From Rhodothermaceae bacterium (GTDB lineage Bacteria; Bacteroidota; Rhodothermia; Rhodothermales; Bin80), in contig VXLY01000027.1 in the NCBI GenBank assembly GCA_009841335.1, positions 1-64,000 on the forward strand: DNA of 64,000 nucleotides, in the 5' to 3' direction. Within the stretch, counting starts at the first letter, position 1. Every line of letters begins with the position of its first letter. The notes under the pieces were generated by a model that searched no databases, had not been told where the DNA came from, and saw nothing but the letters and a program-made list of their open reading frames with translations. Of the stretch, positions 36,664 through 45,431 are shown in pieces. A program made the position numbers and the translations under genes.

Positions 36664-37590
36664 TCAGTATCCGAGCAGGTAGGGGATTGGATCCTGCGCT
36701 AAGCCATTGTTCCACAACTCAAAATGGAGATGTGGTCCTGATGTATACTCACCGGAATCTCCACTGACCGCAATACTTTCACGGACGCCAACCCGATCAC
36801 CTACCCGTTTCAGCAAGCGCTGGTTATGCTTGTAGACTGAAACATATCCATCGGCATGCTGAACGACTATGGTATGTCCCCCTTCATAGGTCCAATCTGC
36901 GAAAACAACATATCCGTCTCCGATGCAACGAACCACTGTGCCTTCACTGACTGCAATATCTATTGCATAATGCTCTTGCTGGGCGTCGAATCCTCGCGTG
37001 ATCAGGCCTTGTACCGGTGGCAGCGCCGGCAAAGCAAGACTTGCCAGATAGTTGATAGGAGCCGGTGAGGACATGGATGCGGGGGAATCATCAATTGAGA
37101 AGCGAAGGAGCGGAAGAGCCGGCGGTTCATGGTCCTCCTGCTCAACCGATAGAGCCGTCGGTATTGGTGCGGTCGGCTCAATGGAGGCGGTTGTGTCCGA
37201 TAAGATACCCGTGTGTGAGGGATCCAAATCCCCAGTCATCAAACGCCGAATGTTGGCTATATACTGGGTCTGTGAGTCTATAGAATCCTCCAGTGCATCA
37301 AGGCGCGAGGAGAACAACATCGTATTTTGCCGGAGTTCGCGAATATCCAGGCCAGGGATTAACCCATGATAAAGCGTGAGTCCCGTGACACCGCAAATGA
37401 GGATAGTGTATATCGCGAGTGTAACAAAAAATGCTGTACGCGCGCCTATTCGCCCAGGAAAGAACTCACTGTATAGTTCGTCCTGATCCCCATCCTGAAC
37501 ACCCCTCCAGACCATAACGCGTCGTCCCCGGTCGGACCGCCAGAAGACCTCGATCCAGAAGTTTACAAGTTTACGCCACACAGATACCAT
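36664..37590 (-). CDS. M23 family peptidoglycan endopeptidase, membrane-anchored
   Basis: A 308-residue type II membrane protein. A helix near residues 55-75 (FVTLAIYTILICGVTGLTLYH) is followed by a coiled coil (LRQNTMLFSSRLDALEDSID) and a proline-rich linker. The C-terminal LytM domain has HYAIDIAV and GPHLHFEL, the zinc-binding residues, so an active cell-wall hydrolase is expected. It lies 48 bases before the bactofilin gene on the same strand, consistent with a bactofilin-directed wall-shaping module. Confidence 0.92.
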   Translation of the reverse strand: MVSVWRKLVNFWIEVFWRSDRGRRVMVWRGVQDGDQDELYSEFFPGRIGARTAFFVTLAIYTILICGVTGLTLYHGLIPGLDIRELRQNTMLFSSRLDALEDSIDSQTQYIANIRRLMTGDLDPSHTGILSDTTASIEPTAPIPTALSVEQEDHEPPALPLLRFSIDDSPASMSSPAPINYLASLALPALPPVQGLITRGFDAQQEHYAIDIAVSEGTVVRCIGDGYVVFADWTYEGGHTIVVQHADGYVSVYKHNQRLLKRVGDRVGVRESIAVSGDSGEYTSGPHLHFELWNNGLAQDPIPYLLGY

Positions 37591-37646
37591 TCTGTTTAAG
37601 GCTTTAACTCAGATATAAATTGAATTGCCTGAGAGATATGGGTTAG

Positions 37647-37946
37647 CTATCGAAAAACGATCTCATTTATGATACGCTTGCCAAGTTTTTCGTTCAGGCG
37701 ATCACGCCACTGGATGCGATGCATGTGCAGTTCCTGACGCCAAGTTCCGGAGTTTAACTCCACATACATTTTGCCGCGTCGCACCCAGACCCGTTCGGTG
37801 ACTCTCGCGATAATTGGGCCCGCAATATCATGCCAGACTTCAATTGCCCTTGACTGATCTACTCCGGCTCTTACGCCTAGGTCGTCAATGGCGGTATCCA
37901 TCAGGTCACCAAGGACTTGCGGCGCGCCCTTTCTTTGCGAGTTCAT
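37647..37946 (-). CDS. DUF721 (DciA-like) protein
   Basis: A 99-residue protein of the DUF721 family. The segment AIEVWHDIAGPIIARVTERVWVRRGKMYVELNSGTWRQEL is the family core; DciA relatives load the replicative helicase, while shorter members like this have no proven role. It is the first gene of the minus-strand block leading to M23, bactofilin and atp. Confidence 0.85.
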   Translation of the reverse strand: MNSQRKGAPQVLGDLMDTAIDDLGVRAGVDQSRAIEVWHDIAGPIIARVTERVWVRRGKMYVELNSGTWRQELHMHRIQWRDRLNEKLGKRIINEIVFR

Positions 37947-38173
37947 GTTCGTTGTGTGCTCAGGTCAATTTACTCACCCAACAAGGCTCAAATTAGGGGG
38001 AAACTCGCCTCGCTATAATTCGCGGAAAGATGGGAATTTGACCCAAATCCTACTGGAAATATTGGAGGATACCTAAATTTGTGACTCTGTTCACGATTAA
38101 GGCGGAAGCTCCGGCAGCGTAAATCACTATTGGTGAGGGAGAACAATAAGTACATAATCCCCCATGTTTTCAG

Positions 38174-39280
38174 CTAAGTTTCGTCAATCTGGTAGACAAC
38201 TACACTGAAGTTGTCCATTGTAGCGTACGCTCGTTCCGACGTTACTGCCTCAATGATTATGGAGGAAGGGAGGGTCAACTCCCCTACCACCCGGCTTTCA
38301 GCATCCAGGACCAGCCAACGTGAAGTTTCAGCCTCAGCGTCCTCGGACGTGAGCCGAACCCAAGTTCGCCCTTTTTCATCTACTTGAAACGTAGAATACG
38401 CAGGCCTGCTCTCGTATCGCATGGCCCTTCGGATTTGGTTTGGCAAATCGCCCCAATAGTTCTTCACGTACTCTTCAATATCCCTACTGGTCACGGGTGC
38501 GCCTCTATAGGGATGCGTAATGTGCCCACGCGACATCCCGTTTGCTGTCATAATGGCTATGTCTATCGAGCCAGTTGAGCCAGCGAAGATTTGCTCTGCG
38601 GGACCCAAGCGGAAAATCGGATAACGACCAAAAGGCATATGCGTGCCCATTTCCCTGATTGGACCTTTCAAGGTTATCCACTCTATCGCAGGTAAACTCA
38701 GTGATGTGTTCTGGACAACGCCTCCTTCCCAGTCTACAATTTTGGCGTGAACCGATCGTACCGAATCCGTTCCCTGTGAAGATTCTTCAAACACCACCAG
38801 AAATCCGCTATCGGTTGCTCCGAAGAAGCCAAAAGGATAGTTGCCCATTGAGTCGTTGGAAACCGTGAACGCATAGGCCAGCTCAAGTGAGCCAGGTGCA
38901 AACGCCGATATTCTTCTCAGGAGAGAATCAAATGTGTACAGGGTATCGCCTGGGCCCGCGTGTATGGCTTGTAGCGACTTGAATTCACCTGGAGCTTCGC
39001 CTTCCTTGCCGATTTCGCTGATCAGATCACCTTCATCGGTGAACGCGTAGATCTTCGGACTCTGTTTTTCGCCCACGAAAATGCGGCCAGCGTCGTCGAT
39101 GGTTACCAGGCTGCCGATATTTCCGAAGAAGACTCCATCCGTCCCTGTGTCGCCACCGATGGCAAATAGCTGTCGAAGTTCAATCTCGGCTGCGTGGTCA
39201 CCGGGAGGTTGTATTTCTGTGATGCTCAGGGGAGCAATAGTAAACAGGCATCCCACAAGGATAAAGTTTAGGCTTTTCAT
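38174..39280 (-). CDS. 6-bladed beta-propeller secreted protein
   Basis: A 368-residue protein with a signal peptide (about residues 1-20). The signature EIGKEGEAPGEFKSLQAIHAGPGDTLYTFD and repeated strands such as RIFVGEKQSPKIYAFTDEG identify a 6-bladed propeller. The last blades include YSTFQVDEKGRTWVRL. There is no lipobox cysteine in the usual place, so it may be periplasmic or surface-bound in another way. It is a paralogue of the proteins at 27159, 29041 and 39852. No catalytic residue is evident. Confidence 0.82.
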   Translation of the reverse strand: MKSLNFILVGCLFTIAPLSITEIQPPGDHAAEIELRQLFAIGGDTGTDGVFFGNIGSLVTIDDAGRIFVGEKQSPKIYAFTDEGDLISEIGKEGEAPGEFKSLQAIHAGPGDTLYTFDSLLRRISAFAPGSLELAYAFTVSNDSMGNYPFGFFGATDSGFLVVFEESSQGTDSVRSVHAKIVDWEGGVVQNTSLSLPAIEWITLKGPIREMGTHMPFGRYPIFRLGPAEQIFAGSTGSIDIAIMTANGMSRGHITHPYRGAPVTSRDIEEYVKNYWGDLPNQIRRAMRYESRPAYSTFQVDEKGRTWVRLTSEDAEAETSRWLVLDAESRVVGELTLPSSIIIEAVTSERAYATMDNFSVVVYQIDET

Positions 39281-39647
39281 TGAAGATTCCAGGCTAGTCA
39301 GAAAACGCTGCCATCATAGGCAATTTTGTGACAACTACACTATCCACATGTATCTCATGTTCCTCAGAAGCTTCAAGATATGCCTCCACGCGCTCAAAGA
39401 GTCTACCAAAACGAAGACGGTGCTTTGGAGAAACCTCATGATTTGCGGATTCGGTGGGCGTATCATTTGCCGTTGGAGGAGCATTCCGATTCCGTAAATA
39501 CCCGAGGATGGCCTTAGTCTACCTGATCCTGAAGGGGGAACCGGACCTGATCGGCATGACCGAATGGTAGTCCGGGTAGCAAGCAAACGTATATGGCGCA
39601 AGCTATTGAGCGTGCCAGGCAAATCAACTAATTGAAATCATTGAAGA
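39281..39647. other. Intergenic region with a possible gene remnant
   Basis: About 370 bases. On the minus strand the frame 39294-39518 is open for 74 codons without a plausible start and has a protein-like composition (LRFGRLFERVEAYLEASEEH, then VVVTKLPMMAAFSD at the end). It stops 13 bases before the propeller start and could be the tail of a decayed gene. It matches nothing I recognise. Confidence 0.3.
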
Positions 39648-39785
39648 ATGGCAAACAATTCGCTGGAAAATATCGTATCGAAACTGGAATCAGAGATTGA
39701 TGCACAGAACACGAAGTACAACGTGTCTATCGGGATTCTGTCAGCTCTTCTTATTGTAGCGACAGCCGGCCGTTTTGTGGAATAG
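39648..39785 (+). CDS. Putative 45-residue single-helix membrane peptide
   Basis: The sequence begins MANNSLENIVSKLESEIDAQ, an amphipathic N-terminal helix, and continues with a hydrophobic stretch VSIGILSALLIVATAGRF. Composition is protein-like and the start is a good ATG, but there is no visible ribosome-binding site and no known family. It is upstream of a propeller gene. It may be a small membrane peptide or an accident. Confidence 0.35.
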   Translation: MANNSLENIVSKLESEIDAQNTKYNVSIGILSALLIVATAGRFVE

Positions 39786-39804
39786 TGCTTCCGTGGCCTG
39801 AAGG

Positions 39805-39834
39805 TTGCAGATAGAGATGCTGCTATTATTTTTC
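39805..39834 (+). promoter_or_regulatory. Candidate Bacteroidota-type promoter
   Basis: TTG at 39805-39807 is separated by exactly 19 bases from TATTTTTC at 39827-39834. This matches the Bacteroidota sigma-A pattern TTG-N19-TAnnTTTG at every position but the last. Transcription would start near 39841, about 10 bases before the ATG of the propeller gene. Confidence 0.4.
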
Positions 39835-39851
39835 CTCACCAAGTATTGTCG

Positions 39852-41021
39852 ATGCAAAACAGCTTTTTGAAGCGTTTGTTTTACGTTCTCCTGGCGGTGT
39901 TCTTGGTTGCCATAGTTATTGTTCTGATAGCAACTGTGGCCCGAAGGCTTCCTGACTCAAATGTAGCCGTTCTTCACCCAACTCCCCAAAATATTCCCGA
40001 TGCTACTGTCCTTGTGACAGGAAAGCAGGATTCGGCATATTTCGATATGCCTTACTGGTCGTCAAAACAGCCCAGTGCGCGAATTGGCGTGGCCGAAGGT
40101 CCTCAACATGTCATGCTTGGTAGCGTTCTGGCGGTTTCCGTGGATGCCAATCAGCATGTGTTCATATTGGACGGAGAAAACACCGTAGTACGTATCTACA
40201 GTACGGAAGGAGATTACATTGGTTCTTTTGGGAGGGCTGGAGATGGACCGGGGGAGTTCGGGGATCCCAAGTCCATTGATTTGCTTGAATCTGACAGTCT
40301 TGCTGTGATCATTGGGCGCGAAGAAAGGGTCACAATATATCGAAGATCGGACTCATTGGAGTATGTCTTTGGGCATTCATTTATTCAGCATGATGACGTA
40401 TACAGTGTGGCTGGTTGTGCCATGAATGGGCACATATATGTGCTCGGATATAGTCCAGAAAAAGATGGGGTGATTCACAAATATGACTTAGCCGGGCGTT
40501 TTATAACAGCATTTGGGGACAAGTACGTGGACCATGACCCGTGGGTCGCAGCATCATTGTCACGGCGCGGTCTCCTGGCATGCAGCGACACACATGACAC
40601 GGTTGCATGGATAAGGCGGAATGTGCCAATAGTACATGTATATACAGGAAATGGAGATTTGCTGGAACGGTACAAATTGCAAAATTTTGTACCGGCAGAA
40701 GTCACGCAGCGACTGACTGAAGACGGTCGTCCATCTTTATCGTATAGTCCACCGAAAAAGGGAGAGAGTTGGTTTTCAAATTTATTTACAGATGATGATG
40801 GAGCCTTCATTGTGAGTCACATTACGGTAGAAGATCCTTCTTCCACGCATGGAGATTTTCCGCCGGAAAAGTATCATGCATATCGCCTTAATCCTCATTT
40901 GGGAACGGCAACCTACCTTGGAAGCATTCCTGGAATCGTGGCTATATCACGCAACAAGATTGTTTTGAGGACAGAAACGCCTTTCCCGCAAGTGTTAATC
41001 TACGAGGAGAAGATTCCGTGA
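39852..41021 (+). CDS. 6-bladed beta-propeller protein with N-terminal membrane anchor
   Basis: About 389 residues from the ATG at 39852 (the frame opens two codons earlier at a TTG). An N-terminal helix (LFYVLLAVFLVAIVIVLIATVA) probably anchors the protein. The signature GSFGRAGDGPGEFGDPKSIDLLESDSL is the hallmark of the 6-bladed propeller family. Blade strands such as HVFILDGENTVVRIYSTEGD repeat through the chain. Likely a periplasmic or surface sensor/adaptor. Confidence 0.82.
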   Translation: MQNSFLKRLFYVLLAVFLVAIVIVLIATVARRLPDSNVAVLHPTPQNIPDATVLVTGKQDSAYFDMPYWSSKQPSARIGVAEGPQHVMLGSVLAVSVDANQHVFILDGENTVVRIYSTEGDYIGSFGRAGDGPGEFGDPKSIDLLESDSLAVIIGREERVTIYRRSDSLEYVFGHSFIQHDDVYSVAGCAMNGHIYVLGYSPEKDGVIHKYDLAGRFITAFGDKYVDHDPWVAASLSRRGLLACSDTHDTVAWIRRNVPIVHVYTGNGDLLERYKLQNFVPAEVTQRLTEDGRPSLSYSPPKKGESWFSNLFTDDDGAFIVSHITVEDPSSTHGDFPPEKYHAYRLNPHLGTATYLGSIPGIVAISRNKIVLRTETPFPQVLIYEEKIP

Positions 41022-41788
41022 CAAATAAATCCTAATCTCTATTAGCGGGCATTTGTGCACTCATATTCACGCTCAGTGTGTGTATGGACGGATGGGGTTG
41101 TGTACGTACTGACCGTTACTGTGGATTGGCAGGATCGTGCAAGCAGTTTGGAGTACATTCCGAGGTATACCGTACCGGCAGAAGCCACCTTGGTAACGGT
41201 TTACATGGGATCAAATGCTTGTGTTTTTTCGACTGACAAAGAACTTCCAATATTTTTGAATTGTGCCAGACTTGCTTTGACCGTAAAAGCTGAGACTTCC
41301 AGATATGGAATTATGCGATCGGGGTGTCAACTGATTGGAGTATAGCTGAATCCAAAGCTTGAAATGCCCCGGTAGAAACCACAAGACCTGAACCCAATCT
41401 ACTGCTGCCTGAACACGGCTGCGCTACGCGTGTCCAGCCCTACAGATAGAGTGTTGTACCTGAAAGCGTAGAGCTAATGAATGAGTGCTGTGAAGAGGCA
41501 AGATAGCACGCATTCTTTTGATTAGACCTGTGTGAATGTTACTCTCACGCGTCGCAGTGCGACATAAAAATGGGGATCTGTGTACCAAATTGAGCTTGGG
41601 GAAAAATATCTGGCTTATTGAGGTCGCGTGGCCGAGTGAGTCAGCGTATTTGAACATTGGGCGATGACGTTAATGGCCTATAGATCCCTTAGCCAAAGCC
41701 AATATGACATTTGTTTGGCCCATTATTTGTTTGGTCCTTTAGCGGATGTGCAACTCACGTACATAACTCTATATTCACACGAACAACC
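41022..41788. other. Intergenic region with a possible propeller-gene remnant
   Basis: About 0.77 kb. A plus-strand frame at 41055-41345 (96 codons) contains TDGVVYVLTVTV, RYTVPAEATLVTVYMGSN and STDKELPIF, which look like the last blades of another 6-bladed propeller, but the frame lacks the family signature. It may be a 5'-deleted relative of the gene just upstream. The rest shows no gene, repeat or RNA. Confidence 0.35.
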
Positions 41789-42352
41789 ATGATCAGAAAC
41801 GCTAACACCGCACTCATTGCAATTATCACTACTTCCGTCGTATTGGCGTCTTGTGCCCCAAGTCAGATTCTTGTTGAGACAAACTACGAGGTTGATCAAT
41901 CCCACATCGCCAGTGTTGGCAGTGAAATGTTGGTAATTAAAAAAACTCGTCGAACATCTGGGGCAAACCGGTTTCTACAATACGCATCCAATGTAATCGA
42001 GACAATCAACTTTCACGCTGCTTGTGCTATGCCGTGGTGTATCTTTGCTCCGCAGCACGAGACATCCCGTGTGATCGTAACATTCAACTTCATCGGCACG
42101 CTTACATATACCGGCAAATCGGGATCAAATATCAGGGTTGCGTATCGAGAGTATTCTGGAGTTAACAAACGAGCAGTTGCTGAACCCGCATTTTACCTTG
42201 ATTTAGAATATCCTCTTGAGGATGATGGACCCACAATCATCACATTTCGAGACATTCAGTTGGAGGTGATCGAGGCAACTGGTAGCTACATTCAGTTCAA
42301 AGTTCTTGGCGACCATGGCTTGAACTGGCTCCCAGAACTTGGTTTACATTGA
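41789..42352 (+). CDS. Hypothetical lipoprotein
   Basis: From the ATG at 41789 this is 187 residues. The signal MIRNANTALIAIITTSVVLASC ends in a lipobox. The mature part is beta-strand-rich (FNFIGTLTYTGKSGSNIRVAYREYS, ITFRDIQLEVIEATGSYIQFKVL) and contains a Cys-pair region AACAMPWCIF. I do not recognise the family. The frame extends upstream to 41711, but that part is unlikely to be translated. Confidence 0.6.
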   Translation: MIRNANTALIAIITTSVVLASCAPSQILVETNYEVDQSHIASVGSEMLVIKKTRRTSGANRFLQYASNVIETINFHAACAMPWCIFAPQHETSRVIVTFNFIGTLTYTGKSGSNIRVAYREYSGVNKRAVAEPAFYLDLEYPLEDDGPTIITFRDIQLEVIEATGSYIQFKVLGDHGLNWLPELGLH

Positions 42353-42437
42353 TTCAAGAGGGATTGGCTGTTCCCTATTGGTTCCGCCGCACTTAATCCC
42401 CTTGGTAAATTTAGGTATATAGGCCCCCGCAACTAGT

Positions 42438-43829
42438 ATGCAATATTTGTTTTTGGTTTTCGGACTCTGGTGCTTCCTCGCGTTGCCCGCAGCTGCGCAG
42501 TCGCACAGTGACACGGTGCGCATTGATCTGAGGTCAGTGCTTGAGCAGACTCTCTCAATGAGTCCCGACGTTCGTGCTGCGCGGTCAGAGTCTGCCTGGG
42601 CCAATGCCAGATACGATCTGGCGCGAAGCAGCCGCATCTTGCCGAACACAACGGTAACCAGTGCAGTGGCCGTAGTGCCGGGGATCGAGAATCCTAACGA
42701 TACACCGCGTGATCAGCTCTACCTAGATCCAGCTGTACGCAATGACTACAGCAACCTTAGCCCTTATGCTCAAACAGAAGTGGCGTTCATCCAACCCGTT
42801 TATACCTGGGGAGCTTTAGGGAGTACAATCAAGGCAGCTGGCGCGGGAGCGGATCTGGAAAATGCACGCATGCAGGAGATGGAAATCGTGGCCTCCCTGC
42901 GGGCAGCCTCCCTCTATTATGATGTATTGCTTACCAATGAACTGTACCGGCTGACCGATCGGGCGGGCGAGGTTGTACGGATGGCTATGCAGGAGATTAA
43001 CCGCCTCCTTGAAGAAGGAGATCCAGAAGTGGATGATGCCGACCGCTACCAAGTGCTCATCACCGAGCAGGAATACGCGCGCCGCGTTGTGCAAGTGACC
43101 CAGGAACGTCAGACCGTGCACACTGCACTGCGCCGACAGCTCATGGCGGCGGATTCCATCATCATTGTTCCGGTACGCGATACCCTTGAACCGCTGACCT
43201 TCATTTTGGAGAACCTGTTGACTTATCAGCAAAAAGCACGCATGTATCGCCCTGAAATTCTTCAGGCGCAGGCAGGCATGGCAGCCACAGATGCATTGAT
43301 TCGTGTTGCAAGGGCCGACTATTATCCTCAGGCCGTCTTCGGGCTTACATTAAGCGCCAGCGGCGCCCCCAACCGATACCGCCAACCCAACCCGTATATC
43401 AGTGATGGATTCAGAAGAACCAGCGCCCGTACAGGTTTTGGATTGATTCAGAAATTGAACTTCCGACAGACACGGGCACGAGTCGCACAAGCACAGGCAC
43501 AACACACTTCGGCTGGACATCTGGCTGTTGCGGCGGAGCAACTGGTTTTGGCGGAGGTTGAACAGGCATGGCGTCGGGTGATCACCGAAGAGGCAGCGCT
43601 CGCCGCAGAAGATAGTTCGCTGGCAATCAGCAAGGAATGGCTTCGCGTGGAGCAAATCAACTTTGACCTGGATTTGGGAGATACGGAAAATCTCGTAAAG
43701 GCAGTCCAAACCAACCTGGAGTCAGAAGCCCGGTACTATGAAGCGATCCGCCGGTATAACATGGCCGTCTTGGAACTCCTGGCGGCTGCTGGACTGCTGA
43801 CGCGTGAAATGAACGCATTCACTGAATAA
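42438..43829 (+). CDS. TolC-family outer-membrane efflux protein
   Basis: A 463-residue outer-membrane channel protein with a signal peptide ending at about residue 21 (AAAQS). It has the long alpha-barrel heptads of TolC, with two structural repeats: VRAARSESAWANARYDLARSSR early and RVAQAQAQHTSAGHLAVAAEQLVLAEVEQAW late. It would be the outer component of a type I export or efflux system; no inner-membrane partner is in the window. The MlaC gene follows 9 bases later, so they are co-transcribed. Confidence 0.9.
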   Translation: MQYLFLVFGLWCFLALPAAAQSHSDTVRIDLRSVLEQTLSMSPDVRAARSESAWANARYDLARSSRILPNTTVTSAVAVVPGIENPNDTPRDQLYLDPAVRNDYSNLSPYAQTEVAFIQPVYTWGALGSTIKAAGAGADLENARMQEMEIVASLRAASLYYDVLLTNELYRLTDRAGEVVRMAMQEINRLLEEGDPEVDDADRYQVLITEQEYARRVVQVTQERQTVHTALRRQLMAADSIIIVPVRDTLEPLTFILENLLTYQQKARMYRPEILQAQAGMAATDALIRVARADYYPQAVFGLTLSASGAPNRYRQPNPYISDGFRRTSARTGFGLIQKLNFRQTRARVAQAQAQHTSAGHLAVAAEQLVLAEVEQAWRRVITEEAALAAEDSSLAISKEWLRVEQINFDLDLGDTENLVKAVQTNLESEARYYEAIRRYNMAVLELLAAAGLLTREMNAFTE

Positions 43830-43838
43830 CCGAATCCA

Positions 43839-44426
43839 ATGAAAAGGGCCCTGCTAATTATCGCAACTGGCGTGTCACTTTGGATACCTTCGGTCACGGC
43901 CCAGGATGCAGAGAGCGAAGTGCGTACGCTGATCGTGCAGCGGGATCGAGACATAAAGGCAGCCATTCGGGCGATGGAGAATGACCCTTCCCAGCGTGAA
44001 GTGGCACGATCACTGATCAATGATCGAATTGACTTTGAGGAGATGGGTCGACTTGCGCTCGGGCGTTACTATGAGGATTTATCGTCTAAGGAGCGGTCTG
44101 ATTTTATCGAAACCTTTGGTGGGATTGTGCGCGCACAGTCGTTGGGAGACCTATCAGTTTATGAGGCTCCGGTCTCGATCAAGGCGGTGACGGTCACAGG
44201 CGAAAAAGCATCGGTAAGCACAACTTCACGGGTACGTGAGGCGGACCTTGATGTGATCTACCAACTGCACAGGAAAGACGGAGTCTGGTGGTTGTATGAT
44301 ATCATTATTGATGATGTAGGTACCGTGGAGGGATATTCAGTGTCTTTTCAGACTTTTCTGCGTAAGCGGGGATTTGAGGCATTCATGCAAAGTTTACGCA
44401 AAAGGCTTGCCTCAGAGGAGGGCTGA
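43839..44426 (+). CDS. MlaC/Ttg2D-family phospholipid-binding protein
   Basis: A 195-residue periplasmic protein with a signal peptide (about 1-21). The family block RIDFEEMGRLALGRYYEDLSSKERSDFIETF is plain, and the later RKDGVWWLYDIIIDDVGTVEGY is the other hallmark of MlaC, the lipid shuttle between the inner-membrane MlaFEDB complex and the outer membrane. The other Mla genes are not here. Pairing with a TolC-family gene is a less common arrangement and suggests a role in outer-membrane lipid or solvent handling. Confidence 0.88.
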   Translation: MKRALLIIATGVSLWIPSVTAQDAESEVRTLIVQRDRDIKAAIRAMENDPSQREVARSLINDRIDFEEMGRLALGRYYEDLSSKERSDFIETFGGIVRAQSLGDLSVYEAPVSIKAVTVTGEKASVSTTSRVREADLDVIYQLHRKDGVWWLYDIIIDDVGTVEGYSVSFQTFLRKRGFEAFMQSLRKRLASEEG

Positions 44427-44477
44427 TCGGATAGGTCGAACGGCGTATCTTTACCGTCGACCAAGCGCCAAAGTTTT

Positions 44478-45431
44478 TTGCCCCAGGAAGGATACGTTCT
44501 GCATACCTACGGAGAAGAGATCTATCTGCGGCATGCAGTTGCCGCAGTTGTTACGCTTCGACGATACGACAAAGTTCGCCCCGTAGCCCTCTACTGCCCA
44601 GCTTCACACGCTGAGGTCTGCTTTCGTAATGGATTGACTGATCTATTTACGACCATCGAGCTGCTGCCGGATGAGAACTGCTCAATCAACGGGTTCAAGC
44701 ATCATCTGCATGAATTCAAGCCATGGGAGCGAAGTCTATACATTGATTGTGACATGGTCTGGTGCAGAAACCCGGATGCGCTCTGGGCACAGTTGGCCGT
44801 GTACCCTTTTACAATTACGGGACTGGAGCGGGCAGACTTTTATTTCGGCGGCCCGAAGAATGCTACAGTGATCCTGGAATTTTTGCGCGACCGCCGCCGC
44901 CGCACACTGAAACGGTTCGGGTTGACACATTTGCCACGCGTGCAGGCCGGGATGATTTATGCTGCGGATCCCGAGGTGACAAAATCTGTCTGCGACGCGG
45001 CAGGGCGTTTTCGGACCCGTGTGTCTGAGACACACTTCAGAACGCGATTACTGGAAGGGCGATCCGAGGAATCCTGTGAATGGAGCCTCGCAATGGCAAT
45101 GAGCCACCTCAGTCTGCCTGTATACCACTGGTACCAAGGTGTAAACAGCCCGCAACTGGATTATATACCCGGCATGACCGAACACACGCCAGACTTTGAG
45201 GATGTGGTTTGTGACTACTACACAGACCGTTTTGTGTACGAAATTCGGGGCCTCAAGAATGCGAGGGCTCGTAAGTTCTTTATGTGGTTGGTGGGTGAAC
45301 TGCTTCGTAGACGGGATTACCAGAGGGTGACTCCATTTGCGCTGCATTTCAGTTGGCTTCACGCAAAGCAACCATTCCACGACTTTGCAGACCGAACGTG
45401 GGACCAGGTGACCGATTCCGCTAGCTCCTGA
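44478..45431 (+). CDS. Glycosyltransferase-like protein with DxD motif (GT8-like)
   Basis: A 317-residue protein from a TTG codon; no ATG or GTG lies between the MlaC stop and this point in frame. The nucleotide-sugar motif is LYIDCDMVW with Asp90-x-Asp92, as in GT8-like nucleotide-diphospho-sugar transferases; the later VQAGMIYAAD and EWSLAMAMSH also fit. It lies 51 bases after mlaC and likely shares the transcript. The acceptor is unknown. The 3' end overlaps the convergent membrane gene by 11 bases. Confidence 0.7.
   Translation: MPQEGYVLHTYGEEIYLRHAVAAVVTLRRYDKVRPVALYCPASHAEVCFRNGLTDLFTTIELLPDENCSINGFKHHLHEFKPWERSLYIDCDMVWCRNPDALWAQLAVYPFTITGLERADFYFGGPKNATVILEFLRDRRRRTLKRFGLTHLPRVQAGMIYAADPEVTKSVCDAAGRFRTRVSETHFRTRLLEGRSEESCEWSLAMAMSHLSLPVYHWYQGVNSPQLDYIPGMTEHTPDFEDVVCDYYTDRFVYEIRGLKNARARKFFMWLVGELLRRRDYQRVTPFALHFSWLHAKQPFHDFADRTWDQVTDSASS

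Noticed and set aside
38074-38081. Perfect TAAATTTG box on the plus strand
   Set aside because: There is no TTG at the required distance and no plus-strand gene follows; it would read antisense into a propeller gene.
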